This document shows positions 1 through 10,716 of a stretch of DNA of 64,000 nucleotides, piece by piece. This DNA comes from Leptodontidium sp. MPI-SDFR-AT-0119 (Eukaryota > Ascomycota > Leotiomycetes > Helotiales > Leptodontidiaceae), in contig JAHLEZ010000006.1 of assembly GCA_020726505.1 (NCBI GenBank), forward strand, positions 3,224,001 through 3,288,000, in the 5' to 3' direction. The notes under the pieces are model-generated. The model had not been told where the DNA came from. It was given only the letters and a program-made list of their open reading frames with translations, and ran no database searches. Every line of letters starts with the position of its first letter. Within the stretch, counting starts at the first letter, position 1. The position numbers and the translations under genes were made by a program.

Positions 1-317
1 TTGATGTCGGAGTTTCTGCAACGACGTAAGCAATGAGATGTATTCTGTACGTATACAGATGAACTTCTATAAGAGCTCTGTTCTACCATCCCGCAAACCC
101 CAGCTTTTGCGCAGTTCCTCATCCATCCCGTTCTCCGGGGGCTCGGGGCAGATGTCCCCCTACTTGGCGGGGGTGGGTGCAAGCGTTGATTCCGGTTGTG
201 CCGATCCGATTGGCTACCCTCGCATTCAAAGCACCTCTTAAAGTAGACTGCATTCAAACCTCATACTTCCCTTCTACCAAACCCCTATTTGAAGTCATGT
301 CAAGCCTTCGATTTTCA
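1..317. other. No gene recognised at left edge
   Basis: This stretch precedes the P450-like gene. Short open frames exist, but none has a recognisable domain. It may hold the promoter of the P450 gene starting at 318, but I see no clear core promoter motif. Confidence 0.4.
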
Positions 318-2322
318 ATGGAATCTACGAGCCAGCTGGTGCAAATCATCGCTGAGCACCTTCGGGGGGCAGCTGTCGTGCTGGGCCTGGTGAGCCCGAT
401 CTCCACATCAAAACTTCTACCACGAGTGTAATTTTGCTAATTATCTCCACCAGTTGTTTCATATCTGGTTCAAGCACCGGGAGCCGGTAGTTATCGGCTT
501 TACCCTATGGATCGTTATTCTAGGCTTAGTTTTCACCTTCTGTGCCAATAATATTCTCGAATGGATCAAGACCCCTCTCCAATTGCAAATATGGCCGGCT
601 CTAACCGCCATGCTCTTGTATCTTTTGACTCTACTGTGATATTTCCCCTCACTCTAGTTGGACTGGTATGCTGAAATACCACAGAACGTCGATCACAATC
701 TATCGCCTGTACATCAATCCACTCAAAAGGTTTCCTGGCGATGCACTGTCGGCTGTGACGAAATGGCACTCCTTTGTGATTGCCCGTCGTGGCGATACAC
801 ACCATCACATGCTCAAACAGCACCAGAAGTATGGAAATTACGTCCGGATTGGGCCAAACGAGATCTCAATCGTGGATCCGGACTATATCCCCACTATTCA
901 TGGCAATATGGCCAGATTTCCGAAGGGACCTTGGTACGATAATCAGCTGCCGAATTCACCACCTTCCTTCATTGGAATCAGGCTATATGATGAACACAAG
1001 ATCTATCGTAAGATTTGGGATGAGACTTTGACCCCAAAGGCTCTCAAGGTCTATGAAGGCTGAATATCGAAGCTCTTGGACGACCTTGAAGGCTGTTTTA
1101 GAGACTGTGCAAAAAGCGGAGAAGCATTTGATATGCCGACTTGGATCGAGCATCTCTTGTTTGACGCTATTGGGAAGATAGCCTTTGTGAGTCTACTGCC
1201 ATCGTTGTCTTTTCTTGGACATGTCTCACTCAAGTATCATAGAACGTCGACTTCCATTCCATCGAGCAAGGAACCACCCACTTTTACGTCGACTTCATCC
1301 ATTCTACCTTGTCCTTTATTGCTTCGTTCGCAAATATCTCCTGGATCAAACCCGTACTAGCGATCTTACCAACAGACAAAAAGACCAGTCAAGATATGGC
1401 GAACTTTATGGCTTTCAGTCGAGAGCAACTCAACAATCGCATTCAAACTCAGGGATCTGCGGAGATTGATGCACTTGGATTTTTGATGGCAGCTGGGGAA
1501 AGGAAACCAGCCTACAAGCTCACAATACCCCAGCTCGCTGCTGAAACAAACCTCATCATTGCTGCTGGGAGCGACACAACAAGTATCGCCATCCTGTCAG
1601 CTTTGTTCTTCCTCCGAGCGCTCTGAATCAAGGCTAATATACCTAGGTCTGCGATGTACTAGCTAGCTAATGATAAGGCGGCATATCAGAAGATGAGAGC
1701 TGAGTGCTTAACCATGTTTGGGCCTAATGAGGAGTTTGATGCTTCAAAGCTTGGGGATCCCAAGCGCGCGCCATATCTCAACGCTTGCATCAGCGAAGCC
1801 TTGAGGCTGATGCCTGCTGGACCGAATGGGATGCAGCGAGTCGTGAACACCGCAGGCGGGATTTTGGTTAATGATATCCATGTCCCTAAGGGCACGAAGG
1901 TCAACGTCCATCCTTGGACTTTGCATCACGATGCGCGGTTGTTTGAGAAGCCATGGGACTTCATCCCCGAACGATGGATTGAAGGATCGGACTTCAAGGG
2001 CTCACACAACCCTAGCGCATCGATTCCTTTCGCGCTAGGGGCGTATTCCTGCATTGGAAAGAATCTTGCTTTGATGCAAATACGCATGTTTCTCATGAAG
2101 TACGTCTGTCTGCACGAGTTCTTCAACATTATTCATCTATGCCAACATTTCCAGGCCCACATGATGGGAGTCTCGCTAATCATTGGCACAGGGTTGTTCC
2201 GATTTTTGACTTCGAGACAGCACCAGGTTTTGACAAGAGGTCATTCATCGAAAACACGAAGTCGTTTTTTTGGGCTTAGGAAGGAGCCATGGAAAGTGTT
2301 TGCGATTGTGCATAGTCAGTAG
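318..2322 (+). pseudogene. Broken microsomal cytochrome P450
   Basis: The product would be a fungal heme-thiolate monooxygenase anchored in the ER membrane. Joining introns at 390-453, 636-684, 1187-1242 and about 2100-2155 gives a hydrophobic N-terminus (several membrane segments at 318-635). It is followed by the proline-rich hinge RFPGD, the I-helix AGSDTTS (about 1570), the K-helix EALR (about 1800) and the heme loop FALGAYSCIG with its Cys ligand (about 2035). Architecture and length fit a class II fungal P450; the N-terminus and helices recall the tryprostatin-hydroxylase group, but family assignment is not secure. Lesions: an in-frame TGA at 1061-1063 with family-like protein continuing in frame; a TGA at 1624-1626 with a degraded splice region up to about 1690; and a frame change at a T7 run near 2266, after which the C-terminal motif KEPWKVFA is in another frame. 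No neighbour suggests a biosynthetic cluster. Confidence 0.8.
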
Positions 2323-2513
2323 CCTGGGCGGGGAGAATCTGACTCGTCTCTCAGCAGATTGAAAGCAACAACACAGTGGCTGGGCGCAAGTCAACAGCTA
2401 GGGTTTACATTATGTAAGGATTGTGGCCATTCTTGTAAATCATAAATGAGGCTTTTGATGATCTAGACGCCTATGTATTCCACTGCGAAGTGATTGTCTA
2501 TTTGATTCGAGCT

Positions 2514-2735
2514 CTATGGTCCCCTCCCCGGTTTGATTGTCTAGCGTCTTTTTAGGACATTGCTGTTTTTGTGTTTTGAAGGCTTGTACTTGAAAATCAT
2601 ACATTCAATTAGAAGATCAGCTTCTTAAACTGAATAATCTGATTGCTTTCATCTCTTCTAAGTCTTAGTGATCTGTAAGAGCAGCAAGTGTATTATCGAC
2701 AGAGCTGGATAATTAAACCGGGGAGGGGACCATAG
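2514..2735. mobile_element. TA-flanked MITE with 31 bp terminal inverted repeats
   Basis: Positions 2514-2544 and 2705-2735 are inverted repeats of each other over 31 bases with 3 mismatches, all transitions. The tips contain TA (2515-2516 and 2733-2734) next to TGGTCCCCTCCCCGG, which fits a TA target duplication of the Tc1/mariner superfamily. The 220 bp element has no coding capacity, so it would be non-autonomous. It lies about 190 bp downstream of the P450 stop. Its tips are not the same as those of the Tc1/mariner element at 19881-21534, so its helper is not identified here. Confidence 0.7.
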
Positions 2736-3396
2736 ATAGGGCGAATACTATCAATGAATGGCAATCAATTCTATTACACTTTCGACTCCTATTGTTTCGG
2801 CCAACTCGTTTTAGGCAATGATAATGTTTAAGTGTATCTAGTATTAAAATTAAACTCTTAGGTTCTTAGCTTTAGCTTTGCGCCCTCTAGCTTTTACGAT
2901 TATGGGAAGTTGTTCTATTAGAAGATAGCTCGTACCTATTTTGACCTATTATTAAATAACGGTGCTGTGGTACCTAGCGAGTCATATAATTGGGTAGTTA
3001 TTATTAGAGAACTTAATCGAAGGCTTGTAGTAGTACTCACTACCTCTTTCTCACTCTCTCGATTATTGGTCGCTATAAGCCCTCGAAACGTAAGGTCCTA
3101 ACTTTTTAAGATCTTAGACTTAATAGGTGTCGCGCACTAGTGCAGTTCCTTGGTCTGGTGCATGGTTGCGTAAGCATTCCAGATATATAAACCCAGCCTT
3201 CAGCTCTTCTCTTCTCTTCAAGAGGATAACGCTCAATTCAATTATTCCTTGAATACACTTTAAGATCTAGTTGAGTTCCATGGCAGCTATTGCAAGCACG
3301 AGTGCGACGTTCAAGTATCCTACTACGATTAATGCGTGTTATAATAATAGGAGTAGGAGTATTTGCGTCAGAGATGAGGGGATACAGAAGTGAGAT
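2736..3396. other. A+T-rich intergenic spacer
   Basis: I see no gene. The stretch is A+T-rich with scattered stops in all frames. A pyrimidine-rich segment with TATATAAA near 3183-3190 could be a core promoter for the small remnant that follows. Confidence 0.35.
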
Positions 3397-3798
3397 GTGT
3401 ATGTCGCGACGAGAGGATATCGGTGTTGTCTGCGTTGGAAATGTATGCTCCCCTCCTTCCTCACCCCAATCAAAGCAATTTCTAATAATACTACCAATAG
3501 GTTCCTCTTCATCGCCGCGCTCGTCATCTTCGTCATCAATCTCAAGAAACAACGCTCATCCGGCTCCCCCCCAGATGCTGTCCCCAACGAGAGCAAGCTG
3601 AAAGCGCAGATGCAGCCTATGAACCCACAGACATATGAGCAGGTTCCACAACAATAGCATTATCCTCAGCAATCGTATTCGCAATCTCAGTCGTACGATT
3701 ATTCGCAGCAGTTTTACTCGGCGCAACAACCCCAGGAATATGTGAGCCCGGTTGCGACACCGCAGCCACAGACACACTATCATGAGATGCTTAGGTAG
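3397..3798 (+). pseudogene. Remnant of single-pass membrane protein with Gln/Tyr-rich tail
   Basis: After a probable intron (3443-3500, GT/AG) one frame encodes a transmembrane helix (FLFIAALVIFVINL) followed by KKQR, a stop-transfer signal. A cytoplasmic tail rich in Gln, Tyr, Ser and Pro follows. An in-frame TAG at 3655-3657 interrupts the tail, but the same composition continues in frame (YPQQSYSQSQSYDYSQQ) to a second TAG at 3796-3798, so the first stop is probably a CAG-to-TAG change. The extracellular part and true start are not clear. The shape resembles small fungal surface or stress-sensor-like proteins, but no function can be assigned. Confidence 0.4.
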
Positions 3799-3917
3799 AG
3801 GGGTGTTAGTAGCTGATTTGCGAGAGGGGAGTGGGTCGTATGAAGAAGTGGGACATGATAATAGTGCATTTAATGATAATGATGAAGTGAGGTAGTGTGT
3901 AATAGGGTTTAATCCTC

Positions 3918-4021
3918 TGATTTGAATAGTTTTGCGTATACTATAATAAAGAGTTGCATTCACTAAAGTTTCTGATTTTGTCTCAAGTTTCCCAAAAAGA
4001 ATATCAGGTGGGGTGTGAGTA
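3918..4021. repeat. Duplicated block A, copy 1
   Basis: This segment is repeated at about 10612-10716 in the same orientation with a handful of substitutions; a shared stretch is AATATCAGGTGGGGTGTGAG. It lies just downstream (3' side) of the patatin gene. It is the distal part of a two-block duplication whose other part (block B) covers patatin exons. Confidence 0.8.
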
Positions 4022-4304
4022 TTCTATACTTGTCCTAATCTCGAGCGGTCCTCGTCGTCGCCGCCCTGCAGTGAGACCTTAATCGTCCTCTAAGAACTCT
4101 TCGTTGTTCCTTCTTGCGGCTTCTATTTCCATTTTATATAGAGAAGATATGAGATGACAGGTGTATTTCTCCCTAGACTTCTCGTCTAACTCCGTACTCT
4201 TGAGAAAGCGTCTCTTCGATCGTTCACACCTTTTGATTGTAACATCTTGAATGGAACATTCTATTCAATTTTGATTGCAAACGCAACTCCCAAAACCTCA
4301 ACCC
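4022..4304. other. 3' flank of patatin gene
   Basis: This is a non-coding spacer between duplicated block A and the patatin stop codon. It probably contains the 3' UTR of the minus-strand gene. No further feature was recognised. Confidence 0.4.
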
Positions 4305-7300
4305 CTAAGTAAAACCCGACATTCCACTGATCCTCTCCCACTGCGGCCACTTCCGCATATGAATCTCAATAACCCACATCTCGCTCTCCGGCCTCGCGAA
4401 CTCCACATCCGCCGAGAAAGCTTTCAGATCCCATACCGGCTTCAAAATTTTCGCAATCAATGACCCTTTCGTCCTCACCTTGAACGCAGGCTCAGCATTG
4501 ACGAGATTTTCAAACTGCCGCATCATAGCTGCGCTGAGACGGCAGTGTAAGGTCCCGTTGCATGTCTTGTCTGTACTCCTTGCTCTGTCCTCTTCGAAAT
4601 AGAAGAGTGCGGCTGTGAGTCGTCTCGCCACTGTCGTGATGTGGTCGTGGGCACATGCATACTTCGAATTCAGATACCGGGTCCGTTCAGGCTTGAGATA
4701 CCTTGACGCTTCCAGTTTGAGACTAGGGATAGCATCCACATTGTCGAGATTCGGTGGTCGCTCGGCGAGGCCAATATCTAGACGGTGGCACACACTCGAT
4801 ATGTCGCGATCCCACTTTGTAGAGGCCACAAAGTCGTTCCATTGCCTATCGCAGTCCAGGGTACTCTGGATCATGTCGAGCCCGACCGCGATTTTACCTC
4901 GAAGCCCTTTGGGGATCAATTTTTGACCGATTTTAAGACGCTTGTTGACGGATTTGGTGAGTCCTTCATATGAGGCTTGAATACCGGTGCCGACGGAAAG
5001 GATGATGTCGGGTGGGCATTTGTCTTTCCAAAGCAAGCGCCGTTCTTCCTCAAGAATCTGGACAGGATTGTTTCGCAACAGGGCGCCATCGATGAAGGAC
5101 CGCTTCTTTCCATCGTGATAATAAGGTTCAAAATATGTTGGAGCTGCTGAAGTACTTCGTGCGCTGCAAAAATAAAAGTTAGGAATGGTGTATATATATG
5201 CTCCTGGAGATGTTCACTTACGCTTCCCATATCTTCAAATCATCTCTTGGATTCTCTTCCCGCTCGAGATAATCGGAGTCTTTTGGCAGATTAGCATGGA
5301 TAGAATTTGATGAATGGAATGAATTACCTTTGCCCGTCGAATTCCTCGAATAGTTGCTGAAGAGGAACGATCTTCGGATCCCAGAGACGCCGGAAACCAC
5401 ACCCACTTTGACTTTGTCCGAGGAAGACGATTCGTTGAATCCAAATAACAAGCCTTGGCCAAAAGCCTTCTGTAGAGCACTATCAATACCCTCGCTCTTG
5501 AAGCGGTAGGAGTAAAGAAGCTGTGCCGTATGGCGGAACATTGGAACCTTCAGCCACTGGCGTTTTGAAAATGCTTCATGGCTGAGGTTCTCGAATTCCG
5601 TGATTGCTTTGTCCACTGACCAGTCCATCTTGAATAATCCAAGTGCTATTATACCACCTGCAATTGTTAGCTCGGTCTATAAAATTGGAACTGTTTCAGC
5701 GTACCTGTGCTTGTGCCAATCGCTAAATCGAACAGCTCTTGGATAGGTATGCCGAAGCCAACCTCATTCACCACTTTTCTCAGAATCATAAGCTCCAAGA
5801 TACCACGAACGCCTCCACTATTATGAAGAAATTAGTTCACTGTCATATCTGAGAATGGTGGAAAACTTACCCATCCAACGATAGCATCCGCACACCAGCT
5901 GTTGGGGGCTTGAGTCGAATCTGCCAGGGCTTTCCGTTCCGAAATTGGCAACCCAGAGGACATGATTTCAGGAAAAGAGTGCACTGACTTCGTCCACGAT
6001 CGTAGCTGAATCTGTACGCGCAGTCTTCACAGATTGCATGCTGTATATTGGCGCAAGGAAGGATATACTCTGGGCATGCTGACAGGCATGTGAAGCAGGT
6101 CCGATTACCATTGATCTTGATGACTCCACTAGCCTTTGCAACGAGGGGTACTGTATCCTCGACTAGGCACTCGGCGGCACGCAGGCGCTGAATTTCAGAA
6201 TACGTTGCGTTAAGTACGTCTTCCGGCTTGAGGCTACATTTGAATTCTCCAACCAGGAGACGAGGACCTCCGAAGGTATCCAGGCGTTGGGTTTCGCTTG
6301 GAGAAGAGGCTTGTCCTCTAATTCTTCGCCTGGAAAACTGATGTCCTTTCTCGTGGCCGATCCAGTAGTTGAGACATCGTCTTCCGTCATCCGTAGCTTC
6401 ACAACGCCACGAGGAATCACGAAACTTTTCGAGAGCTTGACGAAACTCACGCAAATACTTTTCTGTGATTATTGATTGTTCTGGAGGTGGCGAAAATCAG
6501 TCAGGATCATCCAGTGGCCAAGCAAGGATAAGGGAAACATACTTGTAGTTGATGCGACCCGAGGAATCTTTGCTACAATGCAACATGCAATGAAAGGCGT
6601 AATTTGATCTAATAATGCAGTTTCTGGAACACTTTCTAGATCTCCAGATATGATCTCTGGCTCATAGGTTGTCGTCTCCCTTTCGACTTTCAGCTTGACT
6701 AGTAAGTTTGTTACATGTTCACGAAATTTACTTGGCCGATCAGCGTCCTTGGATGCCATGTAGTGAAAATCGATTGAGCTGGTGAGGTCTTTAGCTAATC
6801 TGCTGAAAGCAGTCTCCATGTACTTATTGAAGCTCCCTACGTCCAGGTTCATACCGACCTGGACCTTCTTCTTGCGAAGCTTATCCGATGACTTTCTGAT
6901 CTCATCGTAGAGTTTCCGATACTGATCTGCAATTGTTTGCGTAGTGCTTGGTGTAAGGCTGGGAATGCAGATGATTCGGAACGAATCATAATAGCAATGA
7001 ATGAGGTCCTCGGCTGTGGTCAGGATTTTGCCTCTTGTTTTCCAGATTTTCCGAAGTTCTGCAAATGCCGGAGAGAGCTCCAGATGCGACAGAAGTGTCT
7101 TGGTAGCGTAGTCAACGTCTAGCCATTCCTTATCCGCGGATGGGACATCCTTGTTCACAACAATGATCAATCCTGGTCGTACTCGTTGATTGACGGTTCG
7201 TTCGTGACCGGCTACAGCCCAATTAAAAAGTTGAATCAGTTCGGACTCCGTCGCCCTACAGTCAATGAGCATGGTTGACAAACTTTGAGAGGCAACACAC

Positions 7301-8742
7301 AAGAGAGAAAGTCGTACCTTGGATTATTGGTAATGTAGCATACTACATCAGAGAAAGTGTAGAGCAGTCGAGGATATAGATCCGTGACAATAACTTGTCT
7401 AGATGCGGGGTGGACCTTGATAATATAGTATAAGCAGGAACTCCCAGAAGGGAATAAATACAACTATCTGAGAAGGTCATATCCACACGCATAAAACCGA
7501 AAATACGCACCTCGAGTTGTTCCTGGGCGTACGCATACATGCCCAAGCTCGGCGCCGACGATCCGGTGGTCATCGTTCTTGCCCACTGCAAAGGCAATTT
7601 GCGACTTGCTGTAGATTTGTGAGAGCTTGTTGTTGCGCGAACCTCCGTAGGAGATAATCCTGGAGTGTGCCGCATCGTATGTCGGGGAAGGTGGTGTCGC
7701 GAACTCAAGTGCCCATAGCCGTAGTTGCTAGCCTTCGAGAGTTTTGATTGTGGTGCCGGTGGGACATCGCCTGTGGCAACCCTTGTGGCAGCTGAGACGC
7801 CACTCCCACGAAGTCCTTCGCAGTCTAGACGAGTCAAATACATTCAAGTTGATACATGGGTGGTCTTTACCTGCGTAGAATATTGGTACCTTGGTATGAA
7901 TAGTCTTCGGATCGCAATACAAATGTATATCTCCACTTGTGGATTTATGTCTGTCAGCATTGTTGCCAGGCACTGGAACCTGTTCTGTTGTGTCTTGTGA
8001 AGCGTTGTAGACAAGTGCTTTGATGAGGGTACTTTTGCCTCCTCCTGTATCGCCGAAGAACGAGACGAGACTCGGATGCTGCTTTAAAGCATTCCCATCA
8101 TCGCGTAATTCTTGAGCCTGAGTGATGAGATATTGGAGGCGTGGGTAGATATATAGTCGTGGAGAGCTTTCATTATACTCGAGATGTTGTGGAACACCAA
8201 ACCAAGTTGACCAGATGTCGTCCTTGTGAAGCAAAGCTTGCTGCTCCGGACTCGTCTTCGAGTAAAGCAACCATTTCACCCAGACATACTCGGTGAAGTC
8301 GACAGGCGGCTTGCAGATCTCAAAGTCTTCGCTGGGCTGATGAGGAATAGCATCTGGCCAGCATGTCTTGTGGTACGGCCTGCCATTACAACCAGCACAC
8401 ACGCAGAGGGAATTGATCTCTCCTGGCCTTCGGCATTGAGCGCAGATCTTGGAGATACCCAATTGAGCCGTGGCCCTTGCCACCCTGCAAAACGTCAGTC
8501 ACAGGGTCTCGAAAGAAATCCGATTACACATACACTTCTAAAGGCAGACTTTCCAATGTGTAACTCTCTCGCTCAGGGCCAGGGCTCGAGCTGGATGAAG
8601 ATGATCTGTCAAGATCGTCCTCAGCCTCGCCAATGGTAGCTGAAATAATGTCATCAATCGTCGGTCCGTTATCTTGGTATTGGTCGTCGATACTGAGAGC
8701 AGCCATCTGGTCAGTAGTATTAGATTCCGCCATCGTATACAA
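4305..8742 (-). CDS. Zinc finger / P-loop NTPase / patatin phospholipase multidomain protein
   Basis: This is an apparently intact gene of about nine exons joined by 46-65 bp introns (for example 5658-5704, 5818-5870, about 6480-6543 and about 7260-7318). In order the protein has an acidic Ser-rich N-terminus and a Cys-rich module (CAQC, then CVCAGC and HKTCW). A P-loop follows (GDTGGGKST, about residue 200), then conserved blocks PIFYA-DCEGL and LYPRLLYTFSDVV, a long helical linker, and a second Cys-rich patch (CFTC, CEDC). The C-terminus is a patatin domain. The oxyanion loop DGGGVRG and the nucleophile motif GTSTG are each split by an intron; FIDGALLRNNP carries the catalytic Asp. Patatins are Ser/Asp lipid acyl hydrolases; the P-loop part may gate the enzyme as in STAND-type regulators. 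That role is inferred. The start may be 8742 or the Met at 8733. A partial copy lies at 10726-11001. Confidence 0.8.
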
Positions 8743-9910
8743 GGTTCAAAGTGTATGATACAAAGGTAGAATTTGAGATGGTCACTGAAGGGATGGATGT
8801 CGGGGATGATGGAGCATTTGAAGCACGCAGACAACATGGCGGCTGAGGATATGGGGTGATCCAAACTTCCTTTGCTGCCATTTGAGCTGTGTCAGAACAG
8901 GAGGGGCGATTTCTGCCTGTCAGCGCAGCCTTGTTCGAAAAAGCATATTTCAATACTCTTGAATGCGGGCGCCAAAAATATGAAGAGTGACTGTCCGCAA
9001 TAAAATGGCAGTCAGTGGCTGAAATTACTAATTCCAATAAGCTCACCGGGGCAGTAGTGGAGGGGCGGGATCAGACAGAGCTGCACTACAGCCTCAAAAT
9101 GGACCAAGGCGTTCTGCTGGTGTGACGCCCGTCAGGCTCGAGGACCTGTAGAAATGAGCAGAGCCTCGTGAGCTGGCCAGCTGAACGCCCTTCTTGGTGA
9201 GGGAAGGAGGGTATTTGAAATGGCGTGGAATCCGTCAATGTATGAGGTAGTAGTTCATCAATAATGAGTCAAAGATTGCGATTGCGATTGCCATTGCGAT
9301 GACTACATCATGATGGCTCCGATGAATGCCGGGTGGAAATTTGCTTCGTCACACACTTGCGGCTCCCGCCTGCGGCCTTTCGCGGGATGGTTTTGGGCAC
9401 AGACACACCAAAAAATATATGCGTTTCCATAGCTTACTGTTGGGCCCCTTTTCGCGCTAGCGTTTGATTGGCTTAAAAAGAAGCAGTTTAATTAGCTCAA
9501 AAATATCATCTGCCTCTGGCTTTTTATAGCCACTACTATAGGCCAAAAGTTGCATAACAGGGCTACATCACGGGACTATTTACTTCGATTTGATAGGGTC
9601 CAATTAGATTACTTACTTCTTGTCCCTTCGTGCCTTTGAAGTACCTTCGTACCTCCTGGCTCTCTTCACCCCCCAGGGAACAGAAGGGGGTGAGAGGGGA
9701 GTCTGAGGGGTGTTCTTAACGTACCTAATACTAGTTTAAATATAGGTTATGCTAAAGAGAAGAGAGGAACTTTCGCGGTCGTGCTAGCTAGGCTAGCACA
9801 CAGGTATAGAATGAAGGAAGAGCCGTCATCGGATGGTGGAAGGGAAAAAGAGACGGGAGTTGTTGGAGGTCATGTGTCATGGACGCGTTTTCTCGCCAAC
9901 GTGCCTTCCT
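8743..9910. other. Promoter-side spacer of patatin gene
   Basis: No gene is recognised. The region next to 8743 should contain the patatin promoter. It holds a short hexamer repeat (GATTGC units, about 9276-9300), a small hairpin CACCCCC...GGGGGTG near 9669-9693, and a perfect palindrome GTGCTAGC-TAG-GCTAGCAC near 9782-9800. Confidence 0.4.
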
Positions 9911-10171
9911 TCATTGCTCCAGCTGATCGTGCCCCGCTCTAGCCCAGAAAACCCCTCTGAAGTTCGCAGCTGAATTGACACGAAGGAGGTATCCCAGAGC
10001 AAAAGCCCAGGCATTTTCAATAGGGCCAATATCCAGGGACTCCACAAATATTGCTACCCACTTTACCTTCCCCGCATCCTCGTATATCGAACCAATATTC
10101 CAGCTTCTTTCTACACCTAGAAATAGGAATGCGAGGTCAAAATATACGAAAGAAAACCACCCGATTAGCAC
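9911..10171 (-). pseudogene. Possible fragment of an unknown coding sequence
   Basis: An 86-codon frame contains hydrophobic and aromatic segments (FSFVYFDLAFLFLGVERSW) and reads like protein, but it starts and ends in decayed A+T-rich DNA and has no recognised domain. It could be a relic exon or chance. Confidence 0.2.
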
Positions 10172-10611
10172 TACTATTCTACTAATAAGCGCCTCTCTTA
10201 ATAGGTTTATTTAACGAAGTAATTCGATAGTAAGAATTGCCTTTAATTAGTAACTAGATTAGCCTAATAAGCAAACTATCTTAAAGGGCGTGTGTTTTGC
10301 GATTTTTAAAAAGATTATATTAATAATTTTAGCTTAAGAAAAGTAATTCAAACGAACTCGAGATCTTCGCGATTAAGGGTTCGGCAAATAAATTCCACTG
10401 AGCTATATAATTAGGCTATAAAGGTTAATGCTATAACTTAACTCCTTAAGGGATTCCTTTCACGATATGAGTTGACGATGGAGACTCCCACATTGTGAGT
10501 ATACATAACGTCGATGCTTAATACCTCCAACGAACCTGACTTTACTCTAGTGAGCAAATGTTCTCCGATCAATAGAAAGGCAAGGTGAGCTCTTGCTGTG
10601 ACCCCTTAGAT
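10172..10611. other. A+T-rich decayed spacer
   Basis: TA-rich sequence with many stops in all frames, consistent with RIP-type decay. No terminal repeats or gene were recognised. Confidence 0.4.
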
Positions 10612-10716
10612 CGGATTTAAATAAATTTGCGTATATCACAATAAAGAGCTGCATTCACTAAAGTTTCTAATTTTGTCCCAAGGTTCCCAAAAAGAATATC
10701 AGGTGGGGTGTGAGCA
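10612..10716. repeat. Duplicated block A, copy 2
   Basis: This matches 3918-4021 (3' flank of the patatin gene) in the same orientation with scattered substitutions. In this copy it is followed within about 10 bases by block B, so about 1.5 kb present between the blocks in the original locus is missing. Confidence 0.8.

Noticed and set aside
9782..9800. Perfect 19 bp palindrome as an operator or element end
   Set aside because: It is isolated, short and without a partner or nearby gene start, so it may be chance.
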